Positions 46,199-54,370 of a stretch of DNA of 64,000 nt are shown one piece after another. Position numbers and translations under genes: made by a program. The stretch spans positions 558,001 through 622,000 of the forward strand of contig NZ_JACOPG010000002.1 of the NCBI RefSeq assembly GCF_014287435.1, read 5' to 3'. This DNA is from Roseburia lenta (GTDB taxonomy: Bacteria > Bacillota > Clostridia > Lachnospirales > Lachnospiraceae). The stretch's first letter is position 1. The number at the start of each line of letters is the position of its first letter. The notes under the pieces are model-generated. The model did no database searches. It saw nothing but the letters and a program-made list of their open reading frames with translations, and was not told where the DNA came from.

Positions 46199-47383
46199 TT
46201 AAGCATAGCGTTTCGCCTTCTTCAAGGAAACAATCCCCACAATGAGCAGGATCGGGAAGATGATCCCCGCCAGAATTCCTTTTTTCAGATCATCCGAAGC
46301 CAGACCTGTGACAAAACCGACGAGTGTCGGACCACCGGAGCAGCCGACATCACCCGCTAACGCCAGTAGGGCAAACATGGCAGTTCCGCCATTTCGCAAT
46401 GCCGCGGATGCCTTGCTGAAAGTCCCCGGCCACATGATACCGACAGACAGTCCACACAAGGAACAGCCGATCAGAGAAAAGAGTGGCGACGGTGAGAGCG
46501 AAATGCACAAGTAGGAAACAATGCAAAGCAGACTGCTCGCCTGCATAAATTTATCCAGATCGATCCGGTCACCAAACTTGCCGTAAAATGCTCTGGCACT
46601 TCCCATCAGGATGGCAAATGACATCGGACCTGCCAGATCTCCGATCGCCTTGCTCACGCCCAAGCCCTGCTCCGCAAAGGTGGATGCCCACTGACTGACC
46701 GCCTGCTCACTGGCCCCGGCACACATCATCATAAGCATCAAGATCCAGAAGATACGATTTTTACACAGTTCCCACAGGGACATACCTATTTCCCCTTCTT
46801 CGATCAATGGCGCGATCGGCACCTTGCAAAAAAGGATGCCATTGCAGACCGGAATAATGACCCATAAAAGGGCTAAGATCTTCCAGTCTGCAATGCCGAA
46901 AAACCAGAAAAAGAGGGTGGATAGCAGTACCACGCCGACATGCCCCCAGCAATAAAAGGAATGTAAAAGACTCATTGCCTTTTCCTTATTTTCACTCGGA
47001 CAGGACTCCATGATCGGGCTGATCAGAACCTCGATCAGACCGCCGCCGATCGCATAAATGACCACGGCGATCAAAAGCCCGGCAAAGGCATTTGGCAAAA
47101 GATCCGGCAATACCACCAGTCCTGCCAGACCAAGCGCAGCAAAAATATGAGCCATTACGATCGACACCCGATATCCTATCTTGTCGACAAACTTTGCCGA
47201 TAAAAGATCCACCAAGAGTTGGATACCGAAATTGAAGGTGATCAGCATAGTAATCTGGCTCAAAGGTATTCCATAAGAACTTTCAAAAGTTAAAAATAAT
47301 AGGGGAACGAAGTTATTTACGATCGCCTGCACGATATATCCCACAAAGCAGGCATACATTGTATTTTGATATTTGTCTTTCAT
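46199..47383 (-). CDS. MFS transporter
   Basis: The 394-residue membrane protein has about 12 helices and a major-facilitator fold: NTMYACFVGYIVQAIVNNFV at the start, and a DRIDLDKF-type loop (FGDRIDLDKFMQ) between the fifth-to-seventh helices. It resembles fucose/galactose or drug MFS carriers; the substrate is not decided. It appears monocistronic, with GGAGAA upstream of the start. No partner gene explains its substrate. Confidence 0.82.
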   Translation of the reverse strand: MKDKYQNTMYACFVGYIVQAIVNNFVPLLFLTFESSYGIPLSQITMLITFNFGIQLLVDLLSAKFVDKIGYRVSIVMAHIFAALGLAGLVVLPDLLPNAFAGLLIAVVIYAIGGGLIEVLISPIMESCPSENKEKAMSLLHSFYCWGHVGVVLLSTLFFWFFGIADWKILALLWVIIPVCNGILFCKVPIAPLIEEGEIGMSLWELCKNRIFWILMLMMMCAGASEQAVSQWASTFAEQGLGVSKAIGDLAGPMSFAILMGSARAFYGKFGDRIDLDKFMQASSLLCIVSYLCISLSPSPLFSLIGCSLCGLSVGIMWPGTFSKASAALRNGGTAMFALLALAGDVGCSGGPTLVGFVTGLASDDLKKGILAGIIFPILLIVGIVSLKKAKRYA

Positions 47384-47548
47384 TTCTGTTTTCTCCTCGC
47401 AAACATCCTATCATTTTAAAATAAGAACCGCAATTTAAAATTAACAACAGAATCTGTCGTCAGTCCGTTCATGTATGCGCGCTGCCCTTTCCAGCGACCC
47501 GGAACACCCACTGGACTCCATCCGGCAGATATTCCCTATATAATATAA

Positions 47549-47602
47549 GCATTTTTTGACATTTGGGAAAAACTATGCTACTTTTAGTTAGTAATGACTA
47601 AC
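47549..47602 (+). promoter_or_regulatory. Promoter region with inverted repeat upstream of the methyltransferase gene
   Basis: TTGACA (47556-47561) is a perfect -35 box. The -10 region is weak (TACTTT after 17 bp), and it is followed by the palindrome GTTAGT-AATG-ACTAAC (47587-47602), a plausible MarR- or TetR-type operator at the transcription start. Confidence 0.45.
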
Positions 47603-47629
47603 CAAAAGAATGCATAAGGAGATGGTCTG

Positions 47630-48295
47630 ATGACACCGGAAGAATATAAGAAACTTTCCATCAAAGAATTTACTGAGGCAGCCAAAGTCTATGACAGCGG
47701 ACACGCCGGTATTTATGAAATGTGCAAGGATGATTATCCTCCGATCCTGGCAGAACTGGAAAAGGAGGCATTTACAGATGTCCTCGATTGCGGTTGCGGC
47801 ACCGGTCCCATGCTCGAACTGCTCCATGACAAATACCCGGACAAACACTATGTCGGACTGGATCTTACGCCTGAGATGATCCATGTCGCACAGGCAAAAA
47901 ATCTCTCCAACACGGAGTTTCTGGTCGGCGACAGTGAAAATCTGCCTTTTGATGAAGGAACTTTTGATGCGATCATCTGCTCCAATAGCTTCCATCATTA
48001 CCCGAACCCGCAGAACTTTTTCAGCAGCGCCTACCGCGTCCTGCGCAGGGGCGGTCGCCTGATCTTGCGGGACTATACTTCCTCTGATTTTGTGGTCTGG
48101 CTCATGAACCATATCGAAATGCCTTTGGCAAATCTGTGCGGACATGGCGATGTGAAAATCCTCAAGGCTACCGAATTTACCGCTATGGCTGAAAACGCCG
48201 GTTTTACGGTTCTTACCATGGAAAAACAAAAAGGCTTCCGCGCTCACTTAGTCGCACGCAAAATGAAACGCATTGACTTTGAAACGGAACCATAA
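47630..48295 (+). CDS. Class I SAM-dependent methyltransferase
   Basis: The 221-residue enzyme has the methyltransferase motif I VLDCGCGTGPMLELL (about 45-60), motif II YVGLDLTPEMIHVA, FLVGDSENLPF, and the post-motif AIICSNSFHHYPNP, followed by LRRGGRLILRDY. The methyl acceptor is unknown. The ubiquinone/menaquinone-type fold suggests a small molecule. The start follows AAGGAG by eight bases. It is a single gene with an operator-like palindrome upstream. Confidence 0.88.
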   Translation: MTPEEYKKLSIKEFTEAAKVYDSGHAGIYEMCKDDYPPILAELEKEAFTDVLDCGCGTGPMLELLHDKYPDKHYVGLDLTPEMIHVAQAKNLSNTEFLVGDSENLPFDEGTFDAIICSNSFHHYPNPQNFFSSAYRVLRRGGRLILRDYTSSDFVVWLMNHIEMPLANLCGHGDVKILKATEFTAMAENAGFTVLTMEKQKGFRAHLVARKMKRIDFETEP

Positions 48296-48361
48296 CTAGG
48301 AACCGCGGGCTTTATCACCATGCTCTGTACCGTGTTACCGGAACTCAAAAAGATGGAAAAA

Positions 48362-48817
48362 TCACAAAGGCAGTTCTAAATACTTTCTTCCGCTATCATA
48401 GGCTGCCCCCAGTTTCTCATAAAAAGCGAGCGATGGCGTATTCCAATCCAGACAGGACCACTCCATCCTGCTATAGCCCTCCGCCTTTGCTCTCTTTGCG
48501 ACCGCATCAAAAAAGTATCTGCCAAATCCATGCTTACGGTATTCTGCCTTGATATAAAGATCTTCTAAATGTATGCCGCCACAGGCAGCAAAGGATCCAA
48601 AGACCGGATAATAGATGGCATAGCCGATGACCTTTTTCTCATATTCCAAGAGCAGGATCGTCGCGATCTTTCGCTCAAAAAGCCAGTAAGACAAGGATTC
48701 CTGTGTCCCCGTCATATCTTCCGGGCGCTTTTCATATTTTGCCATCTCCCGGATCAGTTCCTGCACCAGAGCGATCTCATCCGCCCGTGCTTCACGGATT
48801 TCCAGTGTATCATTCAT
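48362..48817 (-). CDS. GNAT-family N-acetyltransferase
   Basis: The 151-residue protein has the GNAT core with the acetyl-CoA loop EYRKHGFGRYFFD (about 95-107) and the strand LEDLYIKAE. The pattern EKRPEDM and WNTPSLAFYEKLGA resembles the diamine/spermidine acetyltransferase subgroup, so a polyamine or other amine is possible. It lies one base past the nudC stop, in the same transcript. Confidence 0.86.
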   Translation of the reverse strand: MNDTLEIREARADEIALVQELIREMAKYEKRPEDMTGTQESLSYWLFERKIATILLLEYEKKVIGYAIYYPVFGSFAACGGIHLEDLYIKAEYRKHGFGRYFFDAVAKRAKAEGYSRMEWSCLDWNTPSLAFYEKLGAAYDSGRKYLELPL

Positions 48818-48818
48818 G

Positions 48819-49661
48819 TTAATTCTCCTTAAACCTCTTCATCATTTCATTAGTCAGGCTGAACTCGCCCGGCTGCAAGACAATGTCCTCTCTTTGCACC
48901 CACTCGGCGTACTTTAATTCCTCAGGATCCATGGTGATTCTGTCGTCTCCGTCCACATCACAGTAAAAGCCAAGCAGGATATCATTGGCGGTTCCCCACG
49001 GCTGCGACTTATAGTAGCGGATATTTTTGACCCGGATGCCTGCTTCTTCCATCACTTCTCTTTGCACGGTTTCCTCCATGGTCTCGCCGATCTCCGTAAA
49101 GCCCGCGATCAGGGCATTGTAGCGAAAGCCGGTTCGGTAGCGGGTAATGAGCAATTTGTCTCCATTGGTCACCCCAACGATCACCGCCGGCATAATGCGC
49201 GGATAGGCGGTGTAGTGGCAGGCAGGACAGACCATGGCTCTCTCCGTTTTGGAATGTTGCATCTCATGCCCGCATCTTCCACAAAATTTCGTGTCCCGAT
49301 ACCAGTCTGCCAGATGCTTGCCGGTCACTGCTGCAAAAAGTGCCTCGTCCGGTCCTATGCCCTCTTTTCGCAGACTCTTTTCATCCACATAGGCATAGCC
49401 CTCCGGTATGTCTTTTTGCTCCAAAAGATGGTCGCACAGAAAATACCTGCTATCATCTATGGCAAAGAGATAGCGAATGTCAGCAACATACTCGTCTGCC
49501 AGATCCTTGACTCTTGGAAACCGCAACTCGTTTTCCTCAAAACAAGTCTCCTCCACTAAGATCCTGCCATTTACAATGCAAAGCAGCGTATCTTCCTTTT
49601 TCGTCTGTACGCCCGGATCATAATGGTTGTTTAATTGATGTGGGTAAATATCCTGTATCAT
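48819..49661 (-). CDS. nudC: NAD+ diphosphatase (NudC-type Nudix hydrolase)
   Basis: NudC cleaves NAD(H) to NMN(H) and AMP and removes NAD caps from RNA. The 280-residue protein has a beta-rich N-terminal domain and a zinc ribbon (FCGRCGHEMQ, then VCPACHY). The Nudix box is GFTEIGETMEETVQREVMEE, followed by AGI. The family motif SQPWPFP is SQPWGTAND here, a slight divergence. It overlaps no gene but is adjacent to the GNAT and mgtE genes on the same strand. Confidence 0.9.
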   Translation of the reverse strand: MIQDIYPHQLNNHYDPGVQTKKEDTLLCIVNGRILVEETCFEENELRFPRVKDLADEYVADIRYLFAIDDSRYFLCDHLLEQKDIPEGYAYVDEKSLRKEGIGPDEALFAAVTGKHLADWYRDTKFCGRCGHEMQHSKTERAMVCPACHYTAYPRIMPAVIVGVTNGDKLLITRYRTGFRYNALIAGFTEIGETMEETVQREVMEEAGIRVKNIRYYKSQPWGTANDILLGFYCDVDGDDRITMDPEELKYAEWVQREDIVLQPGEFSLTNEMMKRFKEN

Positions 49662-49674
49662 AAATTCTCCGATC

Positions 49675-51072
49675 TTATGCTATTTTAAATACCTGCAAGA
49701 GCAAAAGCCATGCCAAACCATAGTAAGTCACTACTGCCACCAGGTCATTGACCGTCGTGATGAGCGGACCGGATGCCACTGCCGGATCCACTTTGATCTT
49801 GTGAAAAAGGATCGGCACCAGCGTTCCCACCAGACTGGAAATCACGATCGCTACGATCAGTGCGATACCAACACAGCCGGAAATGAGCATTGCCATCGCA
49901 AACGGATAGCCTTTAAACAGGCTGATGTAAATTCCCAGACAAACCAGAGCCATGATCCCCAGCAAAGACCCATTGCAGAATCCAACTTTCATTTCCTTGC
50001 CGATCAGGCGGATCTTATCTTTGCCGCTCAACTGTTCATCCATCAGGACACGAATCGTAACCGCAAGCGACTGCGTGCCGACATTTCCCGCCATGTCAAG
50101 GATCAGGGACTGAAAGCAGATCACGACCGGCAGGACGGCGACGACACCCTCAAAGGCTCCGACAACTGTGGATACACCCATACCAAGAAACAAAAGGATG
50201 ATCAACCATGGCAGACGTTTTTTAATACTCTCTTTGGTGCTCTCGTTTAAGTCTTCCTCTGCGGACAGACCAGCCAGTTTTGCATAGTCCTCGCCCAACT
50301 CGTCATCCACAGCCTCGACTACATCCTGCGCCGTGATGATACCAATGATCTTCTTATCCTTATTTAAGACCGGCAGGGAATCCTCCGCATAATCTTTGAT
50401 CTTTTCGATACTATCGGAGATCTTTTCATGGTCCAGCAGATAGGGATAAGCATAACTGATCAGTGAATCCAGCGCCACGTTTTCCCGCGCAACGATAAGG
50501 TCTTTGAGGTCGATCGCACCACAGAAACGCCCCCGGTCATCTACCACATAAAGGGTCGTGATATTATCATTTTCCCCTGCCTGCTGCACCAATTCGTGCA
50601 TAGCCTGACGGATACTGAGATTTTGTTTGATGCGGATATAATTGGTCGTGATCAGGCTTCCGATCTCATCCTCATCATAGGAATTGATGAGAAGGATATC
50701 CATTGTCTTCTCATCATCCAGCATAGGACGGAGTTTGACCTTTACGCTCTCGTCAATGTCTTCCCAGAGATCAACGGCATCATCCGCCTCCATCTCATTG
50801 ATGATCTCCGCCAGTTTGTCTATGCCGATCTCCTCGATATAAGGTGCCGGATCATCCACATAGGACATGATCTCTGCCAGCCACTTGGCATCCAGCCCGC
50901 TGTATAAAAGATTGCGCTCTGCGCGGTTTAGGTATTTCAGACTCTGCGCTATATCATTATCATGATAAGCCCTGAGTTGTTCCCGCATTTCATCCATAGA
51001 CTTGGATACCCGGATCATAACGGCAATCTCTTTTTCAAAAGTTGGTTCTTTTAATACTTCTTTTCTCATCAT
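49675..51072 (-). CDS. mgtE: Magnesium transporter MgtE
   Basis: MgtE is a homodimeric Mg2+ channel gated by its cytosolic domain. The 465-residue protein has the N-domain (about 20-130, with NEMEADDAVDLWEDI), two CBS domains (about 130-255) and five membrane helices (about 280-465) with the pore segment AGNVGTQSLAVTIR. I chose 51072; the adjacent ATG at 51069 is equally possible, both with AAGGAGG upstream. The preceding leader (51073-51345) is an attenuator with its own reading frame, so expression is probably controlled there. Confidence 0.94.
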   Translation of the reverse strand: MMRKEVLKEPTFEKEIAVMIRVSKSMDEMREQLRAYHDNDIAQSLKYLNRAERNLLYSGLDAKWLAEIMSYVDDPAPYIEEIGIDKLAEIINEMEADDAVDLWEDIDESVKVKLRPMLDDEKTMDILLINSYDEDEIGSLITTNYIRIKQNLSIRQAMHELVQQAGENDNITTLYVVDDRGRFCGAIDLKDLIVARENVALDSLISYAYPYLLDHEKISDSIEKIKDYAEDSLPVLNKDKKIIGIITAQDVVEAVDDELGEDYAKLAGLSAEEDLNESTKESIKKRLPWLIILLFLGMGVSTVVGAFEGVVAVLPVVICFQSLILDMAGNVGTQSLAVTIRVLMDEQLSGKDKIRLIGKEMKVGFCNGSLLGIMALVCLGIYISLFKGYPFAMAMLISGCVGIALIVAIVISSLVGTLVPILFHKIKVDPAVASGPLITTVNDLVAVVTYYGLAWLLLLQVFKIA

Positions 51073-51102
51073 AAGCCTCCTTCTTCCCCTAAAAAAGGGC
51101 AT

Positions 51103-51167
51103 AAAAAATCCATCGTAACTCAGACGTTACACAAACTAAAGTTGTGATTTCGTTCTGACGATGGATC
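51103..51167 (-). terminator. mgtE leader terminator
   Basis: On the minus strand ATCCATCGT (51166-51158) pairs with ACGATGGAT (51116-51108), with inner helices CAGAACG/CGTCTG and CACAA/TTGTG. Six T follow (51108-51103). It lies 31 bp before mgtE. Confidence 0.82.
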
Positions 51168-51271
51168 AAGGCTTATCTTGTATTTCAAAAATGGCGCACC
51201 TACAGACATTTGAAATAGCGTGTAAGTCCAGATCCATCATTATATGTACTTGAACTTCGACTATCACAACT
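51140..51271 (-). promoter_or_regulatory. Antiterminator, mutually exclusive with the mgtE terminator
   Basis: Two segments inside the leader reading frame are complementary to the terminator's arms, and the pairs are nested. AGTTGTGAT (51271-51263) pairs with ATCACAACT (51148-51140). GATGGATC (51238-51231) pairs with GATCCATC (51167-51160). Between them TATTTCAAA (51217-51209) and TTTGAAATA (51189-51181) form a perfect 9-bp hairpin. GTTC/GAAC adds four pairs in the outer gap. This structure uses the same bases as the terminator stem. Confidence 0.72.
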
Positions 51272-51277
51272 GTCCAT
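51200..51277 (-). CDS. 25-residue leader peptide upstream of mgtE
   Basis: The reading frame starts at 51277, eight bases after a perfect AAGGAGG (51292-51286), and ends with TAG at 51202-51200. It encodes a serine-rich peptide (seven Ser of 25) with three Asp and no run of one codon that would mark an amino-acid attenuator: it begins MDSCDSRSSS and ends TRYFKCL. Because it spans both halves of the antiterminator, its translation would decide the RNA fold. No family is recognised. Confidence 0.65.
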   Translation of the reverse strand: MDSCDSRSSSTYNDGSGLTRYFKCL

Positions 51278-51316
51278 ATGTTTCGCCTCCTTTAACTCAT
51301 AAACTTTTCCGCGCTG

Positions 51317-51345
51317 ATTATAGCACCATCCCGGACCCAGTTCAA
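51317..51345 (-). promoter_or_regulatory. mgtE promoter
   Basis: TTGAAC (51345-51340) and TATAAT (51322-51317) are 17 bp apart on the minus strand. Transcription would start near 51310, giving a leader of about 240 nt with 33 nt before the leader reading frame. Confidence 0.78.
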
Positions 51346-51439
51346 GTTATTTTTCCTTTAGATGAATAAGATTGATTTGTTTATTCCTTTTTTCATAAAT
51401 AAGAATCTCCTCCAAGTTCCGATTTTAAATTACTTTAGG

Positions 51440-52783
51440 CTATCGGGATTGCACTTCTTTATCATTTGGCCATGCTCTCCGAAGAGCCACATAGGATATC
51501 AAAAAATTTGCAAACCAACCTGCTGGTACAGCAAGCCAGACAAATACAATACCAAAACGAGGTGCACAAATCAAAGCAACCGACAAGCGGATCGCCAGGT
51601 TCACCATATTTGCAATAAGGAACGGGCGCATGATTCCAAGACCACGAAGAACCCCATCGGTTGCCATTTTGATTCCCATAAAGATGAAGAAGTAACCGAG
51701 CCATCTCATATAACCCTCAGATACCTGATAAGCCAGGGCAGTTCCATCTTTACCAAGGAATAGCGAGGAAATCTGCGTATGCAATGTTTCAATGACTATA
51801 AAAGCAAGAACTGCAAAACATACATCTAACACCAGTGCAGCGTGATATCCTTTTTTGATCCGTTCCATTTTCTTTGCACCAAGATTCTGGGAAACATATG
51901 GGGAAACCGCATTGCCAATGGATACAAATATCAATGAAAAAACATTCTCTACCCGCATCGTCGCCGCATACCCCGCAAGTGCCTGTGTACCGAAAGGATT
52001 TACGACAGCCTGTACGATCATCATACCGATGGACACGGTAGACTGCTGAAGAACCGAAGGTACAGCAATTTGAAGCATGGAATGTAGTTCCCGCCTGTCG
52101 AACCAATCAAAGCGACTTTTATATCGATGCATCCGGCTAAGGAAAAGGAATAGTGAAAACACCGCCGAAATCCCCTGTGCTATAAGAGTTGCAAGGGCTG
52201 CACCAAACACACCTAGACCAAGTCCTGCCACCATCCAAAGATCCATAAAAATATTTAAGATTGACGAGAATACCAGAAGTCCCAATGGAATTTTTGATTC
52301 ACCAATGGAAGTAAACATGTTGGAAAGAATGTTATACATAAACAGGAACGGAAAGCCCACAAAATAAACCCGTAGATATAACACTGCATCATTCAGTATA
52401 TCGCCAGGGGTTTGTAATGCCCTCATCATCGAGTGTGAAAAACAAAAGCCAAAAACACCAAGAACTATGCTTAGAATTAAAAAACTAAACAAGGACGTTG
52501 ACACGATGGTCTTCATTTTTCCATACTCCCTGGCACCGAAATAACGGCTCACGAGCACACCGGCTCCGACACCTGCCCCCAGTGCCACACAAATGAAAAC
52601 ATTGGTCAGCGCTGCACAGGCTCCGACAGCTGCAAGTGCAGAGGAGCCAACAAATTGGCCGACGATGATAGAGTCAGCCATATTGTATATTTGCTGAAAA
52701 AAACTGCCCAAAATCATTGGCATTGCGAAAACCGTCAACGCTTTTAGAGGCGTATCTGTGATCAGATATTCATCTTTTGACAT
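51440..52783 (-). CDS. MATE-family efflux transporter
   Basis: The 447-residue membrane protein has the MATE fold of 12 helices: MPMILGSFFQQIYNMADSII, then GAGVGAGVLVSRYFGA, and in the second half FGTQALAGYAATMR. It exports drugs or cationic metabolites with Na+ or H+. The start at 52783 has GGAGG nine bases upstream; the ATG at 52789 is too close. Unlike the MATE gene at 36 kb it is intact. The divergent, damaged Lrp-type gene may once have regulated it. Confidence 0.9.
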   Translation of the reverse strand: MSKDEYLITDTPLKALTVFAMPMILGSFFQQIYNMADSIIVGQFVGSSALAAVGACAALTNVFICVALGAGVGAGVLVSRYFGAREYGKMKTIVSTSLFSFLILSIVLGVFGFCFSHSMMRALQTPGDILNDAVLYLRVYFVGFPFLFMYNILSNMFTSIGESKIPLGLLVFSSILNIFMDLWMVAGLGLGVFGAALATLIAQGISAVFSLFLFLSRMHRYKSRFDWFDRRELHSMLQIAVPSVLQQSTVSIGMMIVQAVVNPFGTQALAGYAATMRVENVFSLIFVSIGNAVSPYVSQNLGAKKMERIKKGYHAALVLDVCFAVLAFIVIETLHTQISSLFLGKDGTALAYQVSEGYMRWLGYFFIFMGIKMATDGVLRGLGIMRPFLIANMVNLAIRLSVALICAPRFGIVFVWLAVPAGWFANFLISYVALRRAWPNDKEVQSR

Positions 52784-52810
52784 TATCATATTCCTCCACA
52801 GCCTTTATAA

Positions 52811-53257
52811 TTTCACTTATTCTTTCCTTCATCAGAATTTATTCTATGTTTTCAAAATGCGCGTATTTCCTACTCTGATCTCGGTAAAGAAACCGGTATT
52901 TCCAGAGTGGCAGTAAAAGCCCGAATTCAGGCTCTGGAGAAAAAAGGCATAATTGAAGAATATACAACTATAATAAACCCTCAAAAGATCAGCGGTGCTG
53001 TTTCATGCTATTTTGAAATCGAGACAAAACCAGACCATCTGTCGCAGGTGACAGATATATTACATAACAATGATACCGTCACGCAGATTTACCGTGTCAC
53101 AGGAAGAGACAAGCTGCATGTACATGCCGTTGCTTCATCAAGTGATGAAATGGAACACTTCCTGCACACAGTCATTGATACACTTCCCGGCGTTATCAGC
53201 TGCAGCTGCAATATGATCTTATCACGTATTAAAGATATTAAAGGGTTGCGGCTATAG
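52811..53257 (+). pseudogene. Lrp/AsnC-family regulator with a damaged 5' end
   Basis: The frame reads QNARISYSDLGKETGISRVA, the typical Lrp helix-turn-helix, then VKARIQALEKKGIIEEYT and the RAM ligand domain (YFEIETKPDHLSQV, LHVHAVASSSDEM). Family members start about 12-15 residues before QNARIS with a helix containing DRKIL. Here that stretch is replaced by a frame with no ATG, GTG or TTG after the stop at 52808. The first possible start is the GTG at 52907, inside the recognition helix, giving 116 residues without most of the DNA-binding domain. Either the gene is 5'-truncated or it has a frameshift. Confidence 0.7.
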
Positions 53258-53332
53258 AAGTCAGAACAAGACACATATTTAACTGCAAATACTTAATCAA
53301 CTCATACGTTAATGCTGAAATTCCGCCTTAAC

Positions 53333-53881
53333 TTATACACGTTTGTAAATAATGGGATCATCGTATCCAAAAGTCCGCTTTCCATTAACTTCCATAATTT
53401 CAGATACTTCCAAACAACTATCAGAAAACTTTTCCCAAAGCTTAAAGGTCATTACTGGTGAAAACTGACTTGTGCTACCTCCCTCCCAGATGCCATCATT
53501 TTCATGATAAAGTGCCGGCTTAAACTTTTTAGATTTTTTCAGTTCACTATAATCAACATTTTTCATAGAATCATATGAAAATGTATTTTTGTCTTCTCCT
53601 TCCGGAATCTCATAGGAGGAAAGTAAAATTCCATCTTCATTTTCTGTAATAAGGAAAAGGTGCGGTGATGCATGACGGTTACCATTTGTCTCATAGTAAC
53701 TTTCTTCAACAATAAATTTTCCATTAAAATCTTGAGGAATATTATTTATTTTGTCATTGCAGACTGTATTTACATGCTTAGCATAAGGATATATTTTTCC
53801 TGTTGCCTGCATCATACTAAACTGCTCTTTATTATCAAAATGTCCCGTCATCATACCAATAAAATTATCAAGTTTCATCAT
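53333..53881 (-). CDS. Hypothetical protein, possibly CpcT/CpeT-like fold
   Basis: The 182-residue soluble protein begins LDNFIGMMTGHFDNKEQF and continues FIVEESYYETNGNRHASPHL. The GxFDNxEQ opening, VEESYY strand and following SYEIPEG resemble the CpcT/CpeT lyase family by eye. Those proteins attach bilins in cyanobacteria; in Firmicutes their role is unknown, so I assign no reaction. There is no signal peptide. The start has GGAGGTAAAAT upstream. It is a single gene in an AT-rich stretch. Confidence 0.55.
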   Translation of the reverse strand: MMKLDNFIGMMTGHFDNKEQFSMMQATGKIYPYAKHVNTVCNDKINNIPQDFNGKFIVEESYYETNGNRHASPHLFLITENEDGILLSSYEIPEGEDKNTFSYDSMKNVDYSELKKSKKFKPALYHENDGIWEGGSTSQFSPVMTFKLWEKFSDSCLEVSEIMEVNGKRTFGYDDPIIYKRV

Positions 53882-53990
53882 TTTATTTTACCTCCATAAA
53901 TACCGATTGAGCTTTCCCTTATTGTTTCCCTTGTGTTATATCGTCCCACCAGTGTTTACGAACTCTGATAAGGGAAAATACAAGGGCACA

Positions 53991-54009
53991 AGATGTCCGG
54001 TGGACATCT
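53991..54009. repeat. Perfect 8-bp palindrome in a decayed-looking stretch
   Basis: AGATGTCC-GGT-GGACATCT is perfect. The surrounding 53.93-54.15 kb has no credible gene on either strand, and part of it (GGHLLCADRSGSGDQEKS in the plus frame) reminds me of leader sequences found in Tn1549-type integrative elements. That recollection is low confidence. Confidence 0.45.
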
Positions 54010-54155
54010 GCTCTGTGCCGACCGAAGCGGCAGCGGAGACCAAGAAAAATCTATAAAACAGTATAACACAAAATAAAAGTGACATGGTGAACTGATTGAA
54101 ATGCTTCTGATTTTTGTAGCAAATAATTGATTGAACGATAAGGAGATAAGATACG

Positions 54156-54314
54156 ATGAGAACAATATTTGCAGAAAAGAATTTGAGAACCACACCCGGA
54201 TCAGATTGTGCATTAAACACACTTGCCATTGATGAACCACTAGAATATGCGAGACTGTATCTTGATGGGAATTTACAGATGTGGGTAGATGCAGAAGATT
54301 CCTTGACATTATAG
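54156..54314 (+). CDS. 52-residue small protein, possibly mobile-element associated
   Basis: The frame starts eight bases after AAGGAGAT and is followed directly by a strong terminator, so it looks real. The product ends DEPLEYARLYLDGNLQMWVD, then AEDSL. That pattern (PLEYAxLxLxG) resembles the C-terminus of DUF6061-type proteins of gut Firmicutes integrative elements. The function is unknown. It may be the intact core of a longer original gene. Confidence 0.5.
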   Translation: MRTIFAEKNLRTTPGSDCALNTLAIDEPLEYARLYLDGNLQMWVDAEDSLTL

Positions 54315-54322
54315 TAATGTTC

Positions 54323-54359
54323 AAAAAAAGCTCTCTGTGCAATGCACAGGAGCTTTTTA
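54323..54359. terminator. Bidirectional terminator
   Basis: AAAAAGCTC-GTGC pairs with GCAC-GAGCTTTTT with a small internal loop around AAT. It has A and T tails and ends both the small plus-strand gene and the converging redoxin gene. Confidence 0.78.
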
Positions 54360-54370
54360 TATGTAGACCT

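Larger units (their letters stand above)
51073..51439 (-). promoter_or_regulatory. mgtE leader region: what lies between mgtE and the MATE gene
   Basis: This 367-bp interval holds, on the minus strand, a promoter, a 25-codon leader reading frame, an antiterminator, a terminator and the mgtE ribosome site. They are listed individually. Beyond the promoter (51346-51439) I see only an A/T-rich stretch with a weak GAATAA/TTATTC hairpin near the MATE stop. Confidence 0.7.

Noticed and set aside
47588..48247. 219-codon minus-strand frame opposite the methyltransferase gene
   Set aside because: The plus strand carries an unmistakable class I methyltransferase with a good ribosome site; the antisense frame has no motif.
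51073..51345. M-box (Mg2+) riboswitch upstream of mgtE
   Set aside because: The conserved M-box core segments are not present; the leader is better explained by a reading frame and alternative hairpins.
51362..51763. 133-codon plus-strand frame beginning in the mgtE/MATE interval
   Set aside because: It runs antisense into the intact MATE gene and has no homology that I recognise.
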